Shown here in pieces: positions 19,000-27,423 of a stretch of DNA of 64,000 nt. Both the position numbers and the translations under genes were made by a program. The DNA comes from Maribacter huludaoensis (GTDB taxonomy: Bacteria > Bacteroidota > Bacteroidia > Flavobacteriales > Flavobacteriaceae), in NCBI RefSeq assembly GCF_029350945.1, contig NZ_JARKMS010000002.1, positions 94,145-158,144 of the forward strand. Direction: 5' to 3'. The notes beneath the pieces are model-generated. The model was not told the DNA's origin. It searched no databases and saw only the letters and a program-made list of their open reading frames with translations. The first letter of the stretch is position 1; each line of letters begins with the position of its first letter.

Positions 19000-19755
19000 T
19001 TAAACTGAAATTGAAAGTCCACCATCTATAATAATTGATTGACCAGTAATATAGCTCGAATTTTCCGAGAGCAGGAATGCAACCACAGATGCAACTTCAT
19101 TGCTGCTACCAAATCTTTTTAGTAAAATAGCCTCTTTATTTTGTTTGTCTTGTTCAGTTGGTTCCTTTAACATTCCACTAGAAATATAGCCTGGAGAAAC
19201 TCCATTGACACGAACATTAAAAGTTGCGAGTTCTTTAGCTGCAATCTGAGTAAGCGAATTTAGTCCAGCTTTTGAAGCGCTATAGGCACTTTGTCCTTTT
19301 AGCCCCATAGTTCCTGCTAATGAACTAACGTTTACTATGTTACCTGATTTTTGTCGTATCATTATTTGTGAGATATATTTCATAACTGCAAAACTTCCAA
19401 CTAGATTTGTATTAACTATATGTCGGAATTTTTCAACCGATTGCATTGCTATAAAGCCTCTTGTTAATATTCCGGCATTATTAACTAATCCATCGATTTT
19501 AGAATATTTCTTTTTTAACTCATCTATAGCAGATTTCAGTTCGAGTTCATTATTAATGTCAAATTGAATTATATCAGCAAGCAATCCTTCTTTGTTAATC
19601 TCATCAAGAAGTGTTTTTACTATATTTCGGTTTGAGTTGTAGTGCATAATTGGATTACCACCGAGCTGGGATATTTTTAATGAAATTGCCGAACCAATTC
19701 CTCCACTTGCACCTGTAACAAGAATATTCTTTCCTTTTAAGCTATTTAATTTCAT
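19000..19755 (-). CDS. 3-oxoacyl-ACP reductase-like SDR (FabG-like)
   Basis: A 251-aa classical short-chain dehydrogenase/reductase. The cofactor-binding TGASGGIG is at 14-21, NNAG is near 92-95, and the catalytic Ser144 (NVSSLAG), Tyr158 and Lys162 (YSASK) are all intact. The C-terminus SSYITGQSIIIDGG is typical of FabG. It would reduce the beta-keto group of the growing ACP-bound chain with NADPH. Gene spacing is two bases from the KS-like gene upstream and 32 from the ACP downstream. Confidence 0.9.
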   Translation of the reverse strand: MKLNSLKGKNILVTGASGGIGSAISLKISQLGGNPIMHYNSNRNIVKTLLDEINKEGLLADIIQFDINNELELKSAIDELKKKYSKIDGLVNNAGILTRGFIAMQSVEKFRHIVNTNLVGSFAVMKYISQIMIRQKSGNIVNVSSLAGTMGLKGQSAYSASKAGLNSLTQIAAKELATFNVRVNGVSPGYISSGMLKEPTEQDKQNKEAILLKRFGSSNEVASVVAFLLSENSSYITGQSIIIDGGLSISV

Positions 19756-19757
19756 TT

Positions 19758-20822
19758 TTATGGTTTTTGAATGCTAATCAATGTTGATGAAAAATTACCT
19801 CCAAGATCATAGGAATTAATAATAATTTGAGTTTCAGATGGATTCTTTAATAGGTGGGTATAACCGCAAATAATATTGACAAAATTATTGTTTGCGAAAG
19901 ATTCTCCTAATTCATCTTTAGGGTATAGAATTTGAACTTTTTCAACTCCAAAAGTGTTATCTATAATTGATTTTTCATCGACAGCTGCTTTGGAGTCACT
20001 TGTAAATGCAGAAACAAGTGTCTTAATTCCATATTTATTGGTCTCTTTTCTAGAGAAAATTTCTTTTATTGGACGTAAAATTGTTTCTTTTTCTATGCTA
20101 TCTGAATTATCAAAGGTGTAATTGTTATTAATATTATATGCTATTTCAAATCCAATCAAATAAAATAGAACTGGGAGGTTGTTCTTTTTTGCAAAATTCT
20201 CTTTAGTTATAAAAAATGTTGATGCACCTTCAGAGTAATTGCCATTATAGAATAAATTACCTGGTAAAGAAATTTCCGCAATTTGTTTTGTCACTTCATC
20301 AAAACCAGATACAAATAAACCTTTTGTACGATTTAAATTCAATAAATCAAAGCTATACCCAATGGGATTGTATCCGGAGAGGGTCGTATTGAAACCATTA
20401 ACTCCTAGTTTGGTTGTAAGAATTCCGTTGGAAGCATTGGGTACCGTAAAAGGGAATATTATGGGGCTTGCATTTTTTACCCCTTTATTCAATGCTGTAT
20501 TTACAAAGTCTTCAGAACTAGACATAGACCCGAACACGGTACTACCTATCGCTCCTATATCTGATTTAAAATCTTTTAATCTTTTAAATTGAAGGTTTTC
20601 CATGCAATTAATTCCTGATACTAGAAGTAATTTGCAAATTTTATCAACCCTTCTCACCTCCGCGTATGGTAAATATTTCAAAATCTCAGAGTCTAATTTT
20701 TCTCCGTTTATGATTTTGTCACATTCAATGGTCGAATTCCCTCGAGTGTTATCATTGCTATGCTTTAAATATTTCATTCCATGGTGAAATATTCCAATTG
20801 ATGATATTACTATATTATCCAT
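19758..20822 (-). CDS. Ketosynthase-like protein without active-site Cys (chain-length-factor-like)
   Basis: A 354-aa thiolase-fold protein related to KS enzymes (DIGAIGSTVFGSMSSSEDFV, PFTVPNASNGI). At the place of the nucleophilic TACS motif it has TTLSGYNPIG, so Cys is absent and Ser149 is the nearest equivalent. No HGTGT-type histidine motif is seen. This is how KS-beta/chain-length-factor subunits of type II polyketide and polyene systems look, so I infer a heterodimer with the catalytic KS at 15899. It is shorter than a full KS. The gene follows fabZ after 17 bases. Confidence 0.72.
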   Translation of the reverse strand: MDNIVISSIGIFHHGMKYLKHSNDNTRGNSTIECDKIINGEKLDSEILKYLPYAEVRRVDKICKLLLVSGINCMENLQFKRLKDFKSDIGAIGSTVFGSMSSSEDFVNTALNKGVKNASPIIFPFTVPNASNGILTTKLGVNGFNTTLSGYNPIGYSFDLLNLNRTKGLFVSGFDEVTKQIAEISLPGNLFYNGNYSEGASTFFITKENFAKKNNLPVLFYLIGFEIAYNINNNYTFDNSDSIEKETILRPIKEIFSRKETNKYGIKTLVSAFTSDSKAAVDEKSIIDNTFGVEKVQILYPKDELGESFANNNFVNIICGYTHLLKNPSETQIIINSYDLGGNFSSTLISIQKP

Positions 20823-20839
20823 ATTACAAATTCTTTAGT

Positions 20840-21283
20840 TTACATAAATGAATAGACTATTTTACCTTTTCCGACTAATTTGCCATCAACCTCCGCATCA
20901 CAATCAACCTGAATAAATTTTTGAAGTTTCGAATGGTACCTAGCAGTAATAATTATGGAATCACCAGGAACAATTACCTCGGTAAATTTAAAATCGACAA
21001 CTCTTGCTAAATATCCAGTACCTTTTATTAATTTACCTACAAGTATACCTCCTACTTGAGCACAAGACTCGATTAATAGTACGCCAGGATATACTGCTTT
21101 TTCTGGAAAATGACCCTGTAGATAAGGATCTGTGCCTGAAACATTTTTCATCCCTACTATTTGATTTTCTTCAACTTTCAAAATTTTGTCAACCAATAAA
21201 AAAGGGAATCTATGCGAAATAACTTTTTTAATATCATCATACGATAATTCTTTGCAGGTTGGTTTTAACTGTTCTCTTTCCAT
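20840..21283 (-). CDS. 3-hydroxyacyl-ACP dehydratase (FabZ-like)
   Basis: A 147-aa hotdog dehydratase. The FabZ signature RFPFLLVDKI is followed by GHFPEKAVYPGVLLIES, giving catalytic His58 and Glu72. It removes water from 3-hydroxyacyl-ACP to give trans-2-enoyl-ACP. No enoyl reductase is encoded in the locus, so double bonds may be kept and the chain may be a polyene unless a housekeeping FabI acts. The gene overlaps the ABC permease gene by 19 bases. Confidence 0.9.
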   Translation of the reverse strand: MEREQLKPTCKELSYDDIKKVISHRFPFLLVDKILKVEENQIVGMKNVSGTDPYLQGHFPEKAVYPGVLLIESCAQVGGILVGKLIKGTGYLARVVDFKFTEVIVPGDSIIITARYHSKLQKFIQVDCDAEVDGKLVGKGKIVYSFM

Positions 21284-22311
21284 TTAAATGTTTTTATTGA
21301 AAAATAAGCTATAATAGAGGTCATAATTATATACCCTAAGATGTACTGTTGAAAATTTAAAAGTGCTTCATTATAATTAGCAACTTTTCTTGTTACCTCT
21401 ACTAAGTATGTTAAAGGGTGAAACCAAGCAATCTTTTGAACTATTTCTGGTAAAGACGATAGGGGAATAAAAACACCACATATAAAACTAGCAGGAAATA
21501 CGAAGAATCGATTAAAGTTATTACCATTCTCTACAGTATTACAGGCATTACATAGTAATATTCCTAAAAGTATAAATAGAACACTTGACCCAATAAGTAA
21601 GGTTATTACATTCGTCAAAGATCCATAGAATGAATATTCAAAAATCAAATTTGCTATACCATAGTAGCCTAAAACTTGAATGATCATTATACATAAGTAA
21701 CAGCTGACATATCCCAACAAGAATTCCCACTTTCTTAATGGTGTTATTTTTAATCGCTTTAAACTTCCTTTAGTTCGTTGAACTAATAACATAATGCCTC
21801 CTGAAAGACCTACTTGCATGATAGAAAAAATTAATATTCCTGGGAAAAAGAAATCAAAGTAGCTCTTATTTCTTGTTTCAATCGATACAATATGTACAAC
21901 GGGTGGCGAGACTCCATAAGCTTTTAATGCGGCAACCTCTACAGTTGACTGTAAGAATTTTGACCATAAAGCTCTTTCGTTATCAGCAAACAAGGACAAT
22001 TTTTTATCCGAAATGGATAAGCCTAAAGTTAGATTACCATTTTCTAAATCATTTTTAAATTTTTCATTATCCCCGTAAATTTTCAACTTTACGTTTTTTT
22101 GAGATTCAAAATCTGTCACAATTTGTTTGTAAACTTTGTTATTAATACCGCCATAAATTCCAATATTTACATCATTTTCATATCTATTTTCCATAGATAT
22201 TCCGAAAATCACCATTATAAAGGCATTAAAAAAGAAAATCATAAATAGGTTAAAACGATCTTTAATAAAAATCTTGGAGAAAAGTTTAAATATGTGGAAT
22301 ACTTTAGTCAT
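21265..22311 (-). CDS. ABC-2 type transporter permease
   Basis: A 348-aa integral membrane protein with one N-terminal transmembrane helix, an extracytoplasmic domain of about 130 residues, and five or more C-terminal helices. The late helices include VFPASFICGVFIPLSSLPE and HPLTYLVEVTRKV, which are typical of ABC-2 permeases such as YhhJ/DrrB. I start at the ATG at 22309-22311, just after the ATPase stop, rather than the upstream ATG at 22359, which overlaps the ATPase gene by 44 bases. It forms the exporter with the adjacent ATPase, probably for the locus product or an intermediate across the inner membrane. Confidence 0.85.
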   Translation of the reverse strand: MTKVFHIFKLFSKIFIKDRFNLFMIFFFNAFIMVIFGISMENRYENDVNIGIYGGINNKVYKQIVTDFESQKNVKLKIYGDNEKFKNDLENGNLTLGLSISDKKLSLFADNERALWSKFLQSTVEVAALKAYGVSPPVVHIVSIETRNKSYFDFFFPGILIFSIMQVGLSGGIMLLVQRTKGSLKRLKITPLRKWEFLLGYVSCYLCIMIIQVLGYYGIANLIFEYSFYGSLTNVITLLIGSSVLFILLGILLCNACNTVENGNNFNRFFVFPASFICGVFIPLSSLPEIVQKIAWFHPLTYLVEVTRKVANYNEALLNFQQYILGYIIMTSIIAYFSIKTFKWKENS

Positions 22312-22315
22312 TGAA

Positions 22316-23233
22316 TTAGCAAATTGAAGTTGTTGCATTATAAATTTCCATGTACACATCTTCTAGATTAGCGTCAGTAATTTTGACATCAATTACTTGT
22401 ATATCCTTGTTTTTAAATATTTCAAAAACAAACATTAAATCTTTCATTATGTTTGATGATTTAATTCTAATCTGTGTGCCATTTGCTATGCTATCGAGTC
22501 CATGCATTTCTTCTCGTGTAATGGGTTTGTCAACTTCTATTACTAACTCTTTAGGAATATTAATTGTCTTAGTTAAATTTTTGGGAGTATCATCTGCGAC
22601 AATTTTTCCTTGGCGCATAAATATTATTCTATCACACAACTCTTCTGCCTCTTCCATATAATGAGTTGTTAATAGTATTGTATGCCCAGCGTTTTTAAGT
22701 TCTCGTATTTTATCCCACAATTCTTTACGAACTTTTGGGTCCAGTCCTGTAGTAGGTTCATCTAGAAATAAAATTTTAGGGTTGTTTATCATTGATAGAC
22801 AAAGATTTAACCGTTGAAATTGTCCGCCAGATAGTCTGCCTACTTTTGAATTCTTTATTTTTTCTAAATCGAACTCATTAATAATATCTATTATATTTTT
22901 TTTGACTCCATAAAGCCCATAAAATATTTTGACATTATCTTCAACTGTAAGTTCTTCAAATAATGAGGTTTTTTGTAATTGTATGCCTATATTTTTTTGG
23001 ATTTTTTTTTGATGCTTTTTGATATCCAGACCTAGAACTTTTATATTTCCATTATCTATTTTTCTTAAACCTTCGATACTTTCTAAAAGAGTACTTTTTC
23101 CCGCACCATTAGCGCCTAAAATTCCAACTGTCTCACCTGATTTGATTTTGAAGTTAATGTTCTTCAATACTGGAAGACCATCGTAGAATTTATTTAAACC
23201 TACTATTTCGATTATATATGAATTAGCACTCAT
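22316..23233 (-). CDS. ABC transporter ATP-binding protein (ABC-2 partner)
   Basis: A 305-aa ATPase. Walker A is GANGAGKST (40-48), the signature is LSGGQFQR (134-141), and Walker B is ILFLDEPTTGLDP. The C-terminal extension of about 80 residues is typical of DrrA/CcmA-like drug or lipid exporters. It overlaps the PPTase gene by 11 bases and precedes the permease gene, so the three are one translationally coupled unit at the head of the leftward operon. Confidence 0.92.
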   Translation of the reverse strand: MSANSYIIEIVGLNKFYDGLPVLKNINFKIKSGETVGILGANGAGKSTLLESIEGLRKIDNGNIKVLGLDIKKHQKKIQKNIGIQLQKTSLFEELTVEDNVKIFYGLYGVKKNIIDIINEFDLEKIKNSKVGRLSGGQFQRLNLCLSMINNPKILFLDEPTTGLDPKVRKELWDKIRELKNAGHTILLTTHYMEEAEELCDRIIFMRQGKIVADDTPKNLTKTINIPKELVIEVDKPITREEMHGLDSIANGTQIRIKSSNIMKDLMFVFEIFKNKDIQVIDVKITDANLEDVYMEIYNATTSIC

Positions 23234-23948
23234 TTGAAGCTATTATATTATTATTGTAATTATTGGGCTCACACCATTTCTGGATAATTTCATTAAGATT
23301 AGAACATTTAGTTTTTTGAATGGTTTTTTTCTGTTGATATATATCACATTCACTAACTATATGTAGTTCAGGTTTGTTGAGAATTTTGGAGCATAACGAA
23401 ATATTATAGTCTGTTTTATATAATCTATGTGTTAGGTAGATTTCGGGATGTCCTACAACAGAGTATTGATTACCAAATTTATCTATAGTAAAACTTGAGA
23501 AAGGAAGTAGTAAACCTAATCCATGATACTTAGAATAGCTTTCTTTTAGTGACCATAATGTTGCAAAGTCTAATTTGTTACTATCTACTGAATGCAACTT
23601 GGACCATTCTTGTTCTGAAAAATAAGGTTTCATTCTAGGTTTAACAAAATTATCCCTAGACTTTTCAATGTCAATACCAACAGGATGCCTGCTGCAAATG
23701 AATACATAAATACCAGATTTATGCGAAAGGTTGAAATGTATATCAGTAACATCTTTTAAATACGGCTTGCCATATTTTCCTTTTGCAAAATGAATATTAT
23801 TGATTTTGAGATTTGAGCAATGTAGTAGACAGTATTCCATGAAAGATTTTCGAATATCATAACCTTTAATTTGACTATATGAATCATCATATATATAAAT
23901 TGAACTTATGACTTTATTTAAGCTAGGTCGGTTATGTTTTATTTTCAT
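23223..23948 (-). CDS. 4'-phosphopantetheinyl transferase (Sfp-type)
   Basis: A 241-aa enzyme that transfers phosphopantetheine from CoA to the ACP serine. The magnesium-binding motif is HPVGIDIEKSRDN (Asp93, Glu95) and the second signature is WSLKESYSKYHGLG (Glu136, Lys140). An N-terminal KYGKPYL segment also matches the family. It is the first gene of the leftward biosynthetic operon, so expression of the pathway delivers its own activating enzyme. Confidence 0.92.
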   Translation of the reverse strand: MKIKHNRPSLNKVISSIYIYDDSYSQIKGYDIRKSFMEYCLLHCSNLKINNIHFAKGKYGKPYLKDVTDIHFNLSHKSGIYVFICSRHPVGIDIEKSRDNFVKPRMKPYFSEQEWSKLHSVDSNKLDFATLWSLKESYSKYHGLGLLLPFSSFTIDKFGNQYSVVGHPEIYLTHRLYKTDYNISLCSKILNKPELHIVSECDIYQQKKTIQKTKCSNLNEIIQKWCEPNNYNNNIIASNEC

Positions 23949-24171
23949 AAATAGTTCTATAAAATAATTAACTTTATAATTTAAACTACTTTAGCAAATA
24001 TGAAATATAATTTTCATATGTACAAATAAACTGACATTTTTTTTTTAAAATATTGATTTGTAGTCTTATAAGTTGGTATTAGGATTACGTATAAGAAACT
24101 CTTATTTGTTAAGTGTGAGAATAGTTAATTAAAAAAAAAGTAATTTTAACAGTTTATAAAATAAAGTACTT

Positions 24172-24179
24172 TATATTTG
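24172..24179 (+). promoter_or_regulatory. Candidate -7 promoter element for the export operon
   Basis: TATATTTG fits the Bacteroidota -7 consensus TAnnTTTG and lies 23 bases upstream of the first permease ATG. No clear TTTG -33 box is seen at the right distance, so support is partial. It sits in the 253-base divergent region (23949-24201) that must hold promoters for both operons. Confidence 0.4.
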
Positions 24180-24201
24180 TTGAATAAATATATATCTATA
24201 T

Positions 24202-25455
24202 ATGAAAGCTGAACAGATTAAATATGTATTAAGAAATCTTTATCGGAAGAAGCGACAAACATTGTTTTCTTTTTTATGTGTTGGAATTTCTTCTCTGATT
24301 ATACTAGCGAATATGTCTTTTAATAATGGTATTCAAAGGCAATTAAAGAGAGGTATTAATGAAGGTATTTCTGGAAATATATCGGTATATCAATCTAACA
24401 AGGATAACATTAATATTTTGGAGTCTCAGCTTAGTAAGCAAGAGAAATTTAACTTTGATAAAAACTCTTTAAAGGCTTTTTCTGAAAAATTTCCTGAACT
24501 GACTTTAAATAAAAGAATACGATTTGGCTCTCTAGTATCACATAAAGAAGAAACTTCATACTTAAACATTCATGCGATTTCGGATAGTCATCTTCAAAGA
24601 ATCTCAAAACATTTTAAGTTGCGGGCTGGGATTTTTCCTAAGAATGAATCAGATGTTTTAATAAGTGCATCGTTTGCGGAAGAAATAAATGTGCATTTAG
24701 GAGATACGTTACTCTTGGTAGCTGACAATACAAATGGATATATGAGTGACGCTGTTGCAACTGTGAAAGGAGTTTTTGAAGAAGAAGGATTAGCAATTTT
24801 TTTTGAAAGAGTAGGCTTTGTAAAATATGATTTTGGTAGAAATATGGTTCAGCTCGATAATTCAGAGACTGTTGAATTGATTGTAAACCCAGATTTTAAT
24901 CGACAGTCTGATATCTCTGATAATCAGTTCAAAGAGATTAATAAATATTTCTTTAATTTGAATGAGACTTTTAAAACTGCCTCTTGGCAAGATACTGTGC
25001 CTTTGCTGTTTTCCATAGTTAATGTATGGAAGTGGGGGGGGAGATTTACTCTTATCATTTTTCTTACGTTCAGTCTAGTAATATTAGTTAGCGTTTCAAC
25101 ATTAGTTGCTAATTCAAGAAGAAAAGAATTTGGGACGTTTATAGCTATGGGGTTCCGCTGGTTTGACGTTTATAGAATGATGCTTATGGAGTATTTAATC
25201 ATAGCATTTTCAGCAATTATATTTAGTATTGCATTATTGAAATTCATAATTTTTTCTTTTCTTTCATCACCTGGTCTTTACATTTCTTCTAAAGATTTAC
25301 AGGCTGCTTTACTAGCTGAATATATTCCTCCCACAATAACAGGTAAAGACATCATATTTATCATTATAACCTTTGGGGTGGTAATATCATCTTCATTGGC
25401 GGTTACAATTTTGAAAACAAAAAACACCAATCCTTTAGATTTAATCAATAATTAA
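24202..25455 (+). CDS. FtsX-like ABC permease 1 (LolC/MacB type)
   Basis: A 417-aa permease. It has one N-terminal helix (about 20-40), a large MacB-type periplasmic domain, and three C-terminal helices (about 280-300, 330-355 and 385-405). Features include RKEFGTFIAMGFRWFDVYRMMLMEY, typical of FtsX domains. It pairs with the second permease and the ATPase at 28589. The context, with a LolA-like protein and a barrel protein, points to extraction of a lipid-like product from the inner membrane for outer-membrane delivery. An 8-G run at 25034-25041 (Gly-Gly codons near residue 278) is unusual in this AT-rich gene and could be a slippage site. Confidence 0.85.
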   Translation: MKAEQIKYVLRNLYRKKRQTLFSFLCVGISSLIILANMSFNNGIQRQLKRGINEGISGNISVYQSNKDNINILESQLSKQEKFNFDKNSLKAFSEKFPELTLNKRIRFGSLVSHKEETSYLNIHAISDSHLQRISKHFKLRAGIFPKNESDVLISASFAEEINVHLGDTLLLVADNTNGYMSDAVATVKGVFEEEGLAIFFERVGFVKYDFGRNMVQLDNSETVELIVNPDFNRQSDISDNQFKEINKYFFNLNETFKTASWQDTVPLLFSIVNVWKWGGRFTLIIFLTFSLVILVSVSTLVANSRRKEFGTFIAMGFRWFDVYRMMLMEYLIIAFSAIIFSIALLKFIIFSFLSSPGLYISSKDLQAALLAEYIPPTITGKDIIFIIITFGVVISSSLAVTILKTKNTNPLDLINN

Positions 25456-25458
25456 GAT

Positions 25459-26697
25459 ATGACAATTCTATTCAAATTTGCGGTTCGGAATGTACGACGA
25501 AATTTTAGCTCTACTTTACTCAACGGAATTGGTATTACATGTACTGTTTTAATACTCTTATTGATATTATCACTATCAAGGGGTATTGAAAAATATATTG
25601 TTGAGAGAAATATTCAATTTGAAAATGGAGCATTAACAGTTGAGTTGAGTAAGAATATAATACGTCAAACTAATAGTAAGCAATCAAATGTTTTTTTTGA
25701 AAGGCTTAAAAAAATATTGGAAGATGAACCAGAAATTTTAAAATATTCATTTAGAGTATATCCTCCTAACTGTCTCTTATATTTTAAGGATAATTCTATT
25801 CGAATCAATCCAAATGGGCTAAGTGATGATGATATCCCTTTAATTAACGAAATGTTTAAATCGATTGATGGTTCTCTTGATTTAAAGTCTGATAAGAGCA
25901 TCCTTTTAAGTGATGGCATATCAAATGAATATGATATAAAGGTAGGTGATCAGGTTACCTTGATGGTACAAACTGCTGATGGGACTATTAATCTAGATGA
26001 TTATGCCGTTTCCGGTATATTTAGATACACTTCAATGGCAAATAAGGATAAAATCTATATGAGATATGATCATGCAAAAACTTTGTACAATGCAAATTTG
26101 CCTTCTAAATTAAATGTACAGGTAACTGATATGTCACAGGTATTGAAAATAAAGGATAGAATAGAACTAAAATTGCAAAAATTACAGGAACAATTATTAA
26201 TTCAGGATGATAGCATTGTCGTTACTTCATTTTATGACGGGTTAGGATTGGCGCGTTCATTGTCAAATATTAATAAGTACAGTATGATGAGTTTAGCATT
26301 TTTTCTCCTACTAATTTCATTTGTGGGTATTTGGTCCATGCAAACTGAAAATAAATTCTTGAGGGAAAAGGAAACTGGAACATTGCTCTCATTTGGCTTC
26401 TCAAGAAATGCAATAAAAACTATTTATATATATGAAAGTTTATACATGAGCGCCATTTACATTAGTATAGGAGTATTAATAATGATAGTCACAGTAAAAA
26501 TTATAAATATATTCGAAGGAATATATCTTGGAGATGCAGCCTCATTCGCTTTTGGATCTTCAATAATAAATCCGGTATTAAATTTTAGAGATATAATTAT
26601 TACTGTAGCTGTTGCTTTTTTCTATCCAGTACTTGCTACATTTTTATCTGTTAGAATTCCGAAAAATAATATAATCAAATTACTTCAAAATAAATAG
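25459..26697 (+). CDS. FtsX-like ABC permease 2 (LolE/MacB type)
   Basis: A 412-aa paralogous partner of the preceding permease, three bases downstream. It has the same topology: an N-terminal helix (TLLNGIGITCTVLILLLILS), a periplasmic domain, and three C-terminal helices. The FtsX signature is FLREKETGTLLSFGFSRNAI. Two permeases with one ATPase resemble LolCDE, but the genes are cargo of a mobile element rather than the housekeeping copy. Confidence 0.85.
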   Translation: MTILFKFAVRNVRRNFSSTLLNGIGITCTVLILLLILSLSRGIEKYIVERNIQFENGALTVELSKNIIRQTNSKQSNVFFERLKKILEDEPEILKYSFRVYPPNCLLYFKDNSIRINPNGLSDDDIPLINEMFKSIDGSLDLKSDKSILLSDGISNEYDIKVGDQVTLMVQTADGTINLDDYAVSGIFRYTSMANKDKIYMRYDHAKTLYNANLPSKLNVQVTDMSQVLKIKDRIELKLQKLQEQLLIQDDSIVVTSFYDGLGLARSLSNINKYSMMSLAFFLLLISFVGIWSMQTENKFLREKETGTLLSFGFSRNAIKTIYIYESLYMSAIYISIGVLIMIVTVKIINIFEGIYLGDAASFAFGSSIINPVLNFRDIIITVAVAFFYPVLATFLSVRIPKNNIIKLLQNK

Positions 26698-26701
26698 AAT
26701 C

Positions 26702-27418
26702 ATGAAGAATATTATGAAATACTTTTTTAATTTATTATTGACTTTAGTTCTCACTTTTGGTTATTCTCAAGAAGAAAAAATCAATTATTTAGAATTGATG
26801 GACAAGTGCTTGTACATTGAATATGCAAATCTTCGTATGGACATTTATAAAAAAGATAAGGTTGTTAAGTTTTACGATATGATTTCATATCGAGTAGGTG
26901 AAAAAATGCGCCTTGAATTTGTTGAACCAGCAACAGAACGAGGAAGAAAAATGCTAAACGATGAGTCCAATTTATGGATGTATCTGCCTAGAACTTCACG
27001 TGTGATGCGACTTCCTTTAAAACAATCTTTCATGGGAAGTGATGCATCTAACAGGGATTTAATGCGAATGTCATACCAAAGAGATTATGATATTATTAAA
27101 ATTGAAGAAACAACTGAAGAGGTAATTTTAATCTTAAAAGCTAAGGACCTGACTGTATCTTATAATAAAGTCGTATTAAGAATTAATAAAGATAAAATGT
27201 CACCTGTTAAACAAGAAATGTTTAGCCTCTCTAATAAACTGTTGAAGACTATTGTTTATGAGAACCACATTGTTTTGGATGATATAGGTTTTCCTACTAC
27301 TTATACAATTGTAGATAATCTATTAAATGATAGTAAAACAATTATGCAATATTCTAATGCAAAACGAAAAAATAATATAGCGAAGGAATTTTTTACTCTA
27401 GGTTCGATAAGAAGATAA
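26702..27418 (+). CDS. LolA-like outer-membrane lipoprotein-sorting protein
   Basis: A 238-aa secreted protein with a signal peptide (about 1-21, ending near TFGYSQ). The body matches the outer-membrane lipoprotein-sorting family: MRLEFVEPATERGRKMLNDES, NLWMYLPRTSRVMRLPL, and a following MGSDASNRDLMR. Such proteins carry acylated or lipid cargo through the periplasm with FtsX-type ABC systems in RND-like or polyene-associated loci. It probably shuttles the locus product from the permeases to the outer membrane. Confidence 0.85.
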   Translation: MKNIMKYFFNLLLTLVLTFGYSQEEKINYLELMDKCLYIEYANLRMDIYKKDKVVKFYDMISYRVGEKMRLEFVEPATERGRKMLNDESNLWMYLPRTSRVMRLPLKQSFMGSDASNRDLMRMSYQRDYDIIKIEETTEEVILILKAKDLTVSYNKVVLRINKDKMSPVKQEMFSLSNKLLKTIVYENHIVLDDIGFPTTYTIVDNLLNDSKTIMQYSNAKRKNNIAKEFFTLGSIRR

Positions 27419-27423
27419 TAACA

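Noticed and set aside
9724..23948. Flexirubin or aryl polyene cluster
   Set aside because: No tyrosine or histidine ammonia-lyase and no AMP-ligase are present, while BtrH-like and PIG-L proteins are not part of those loci.
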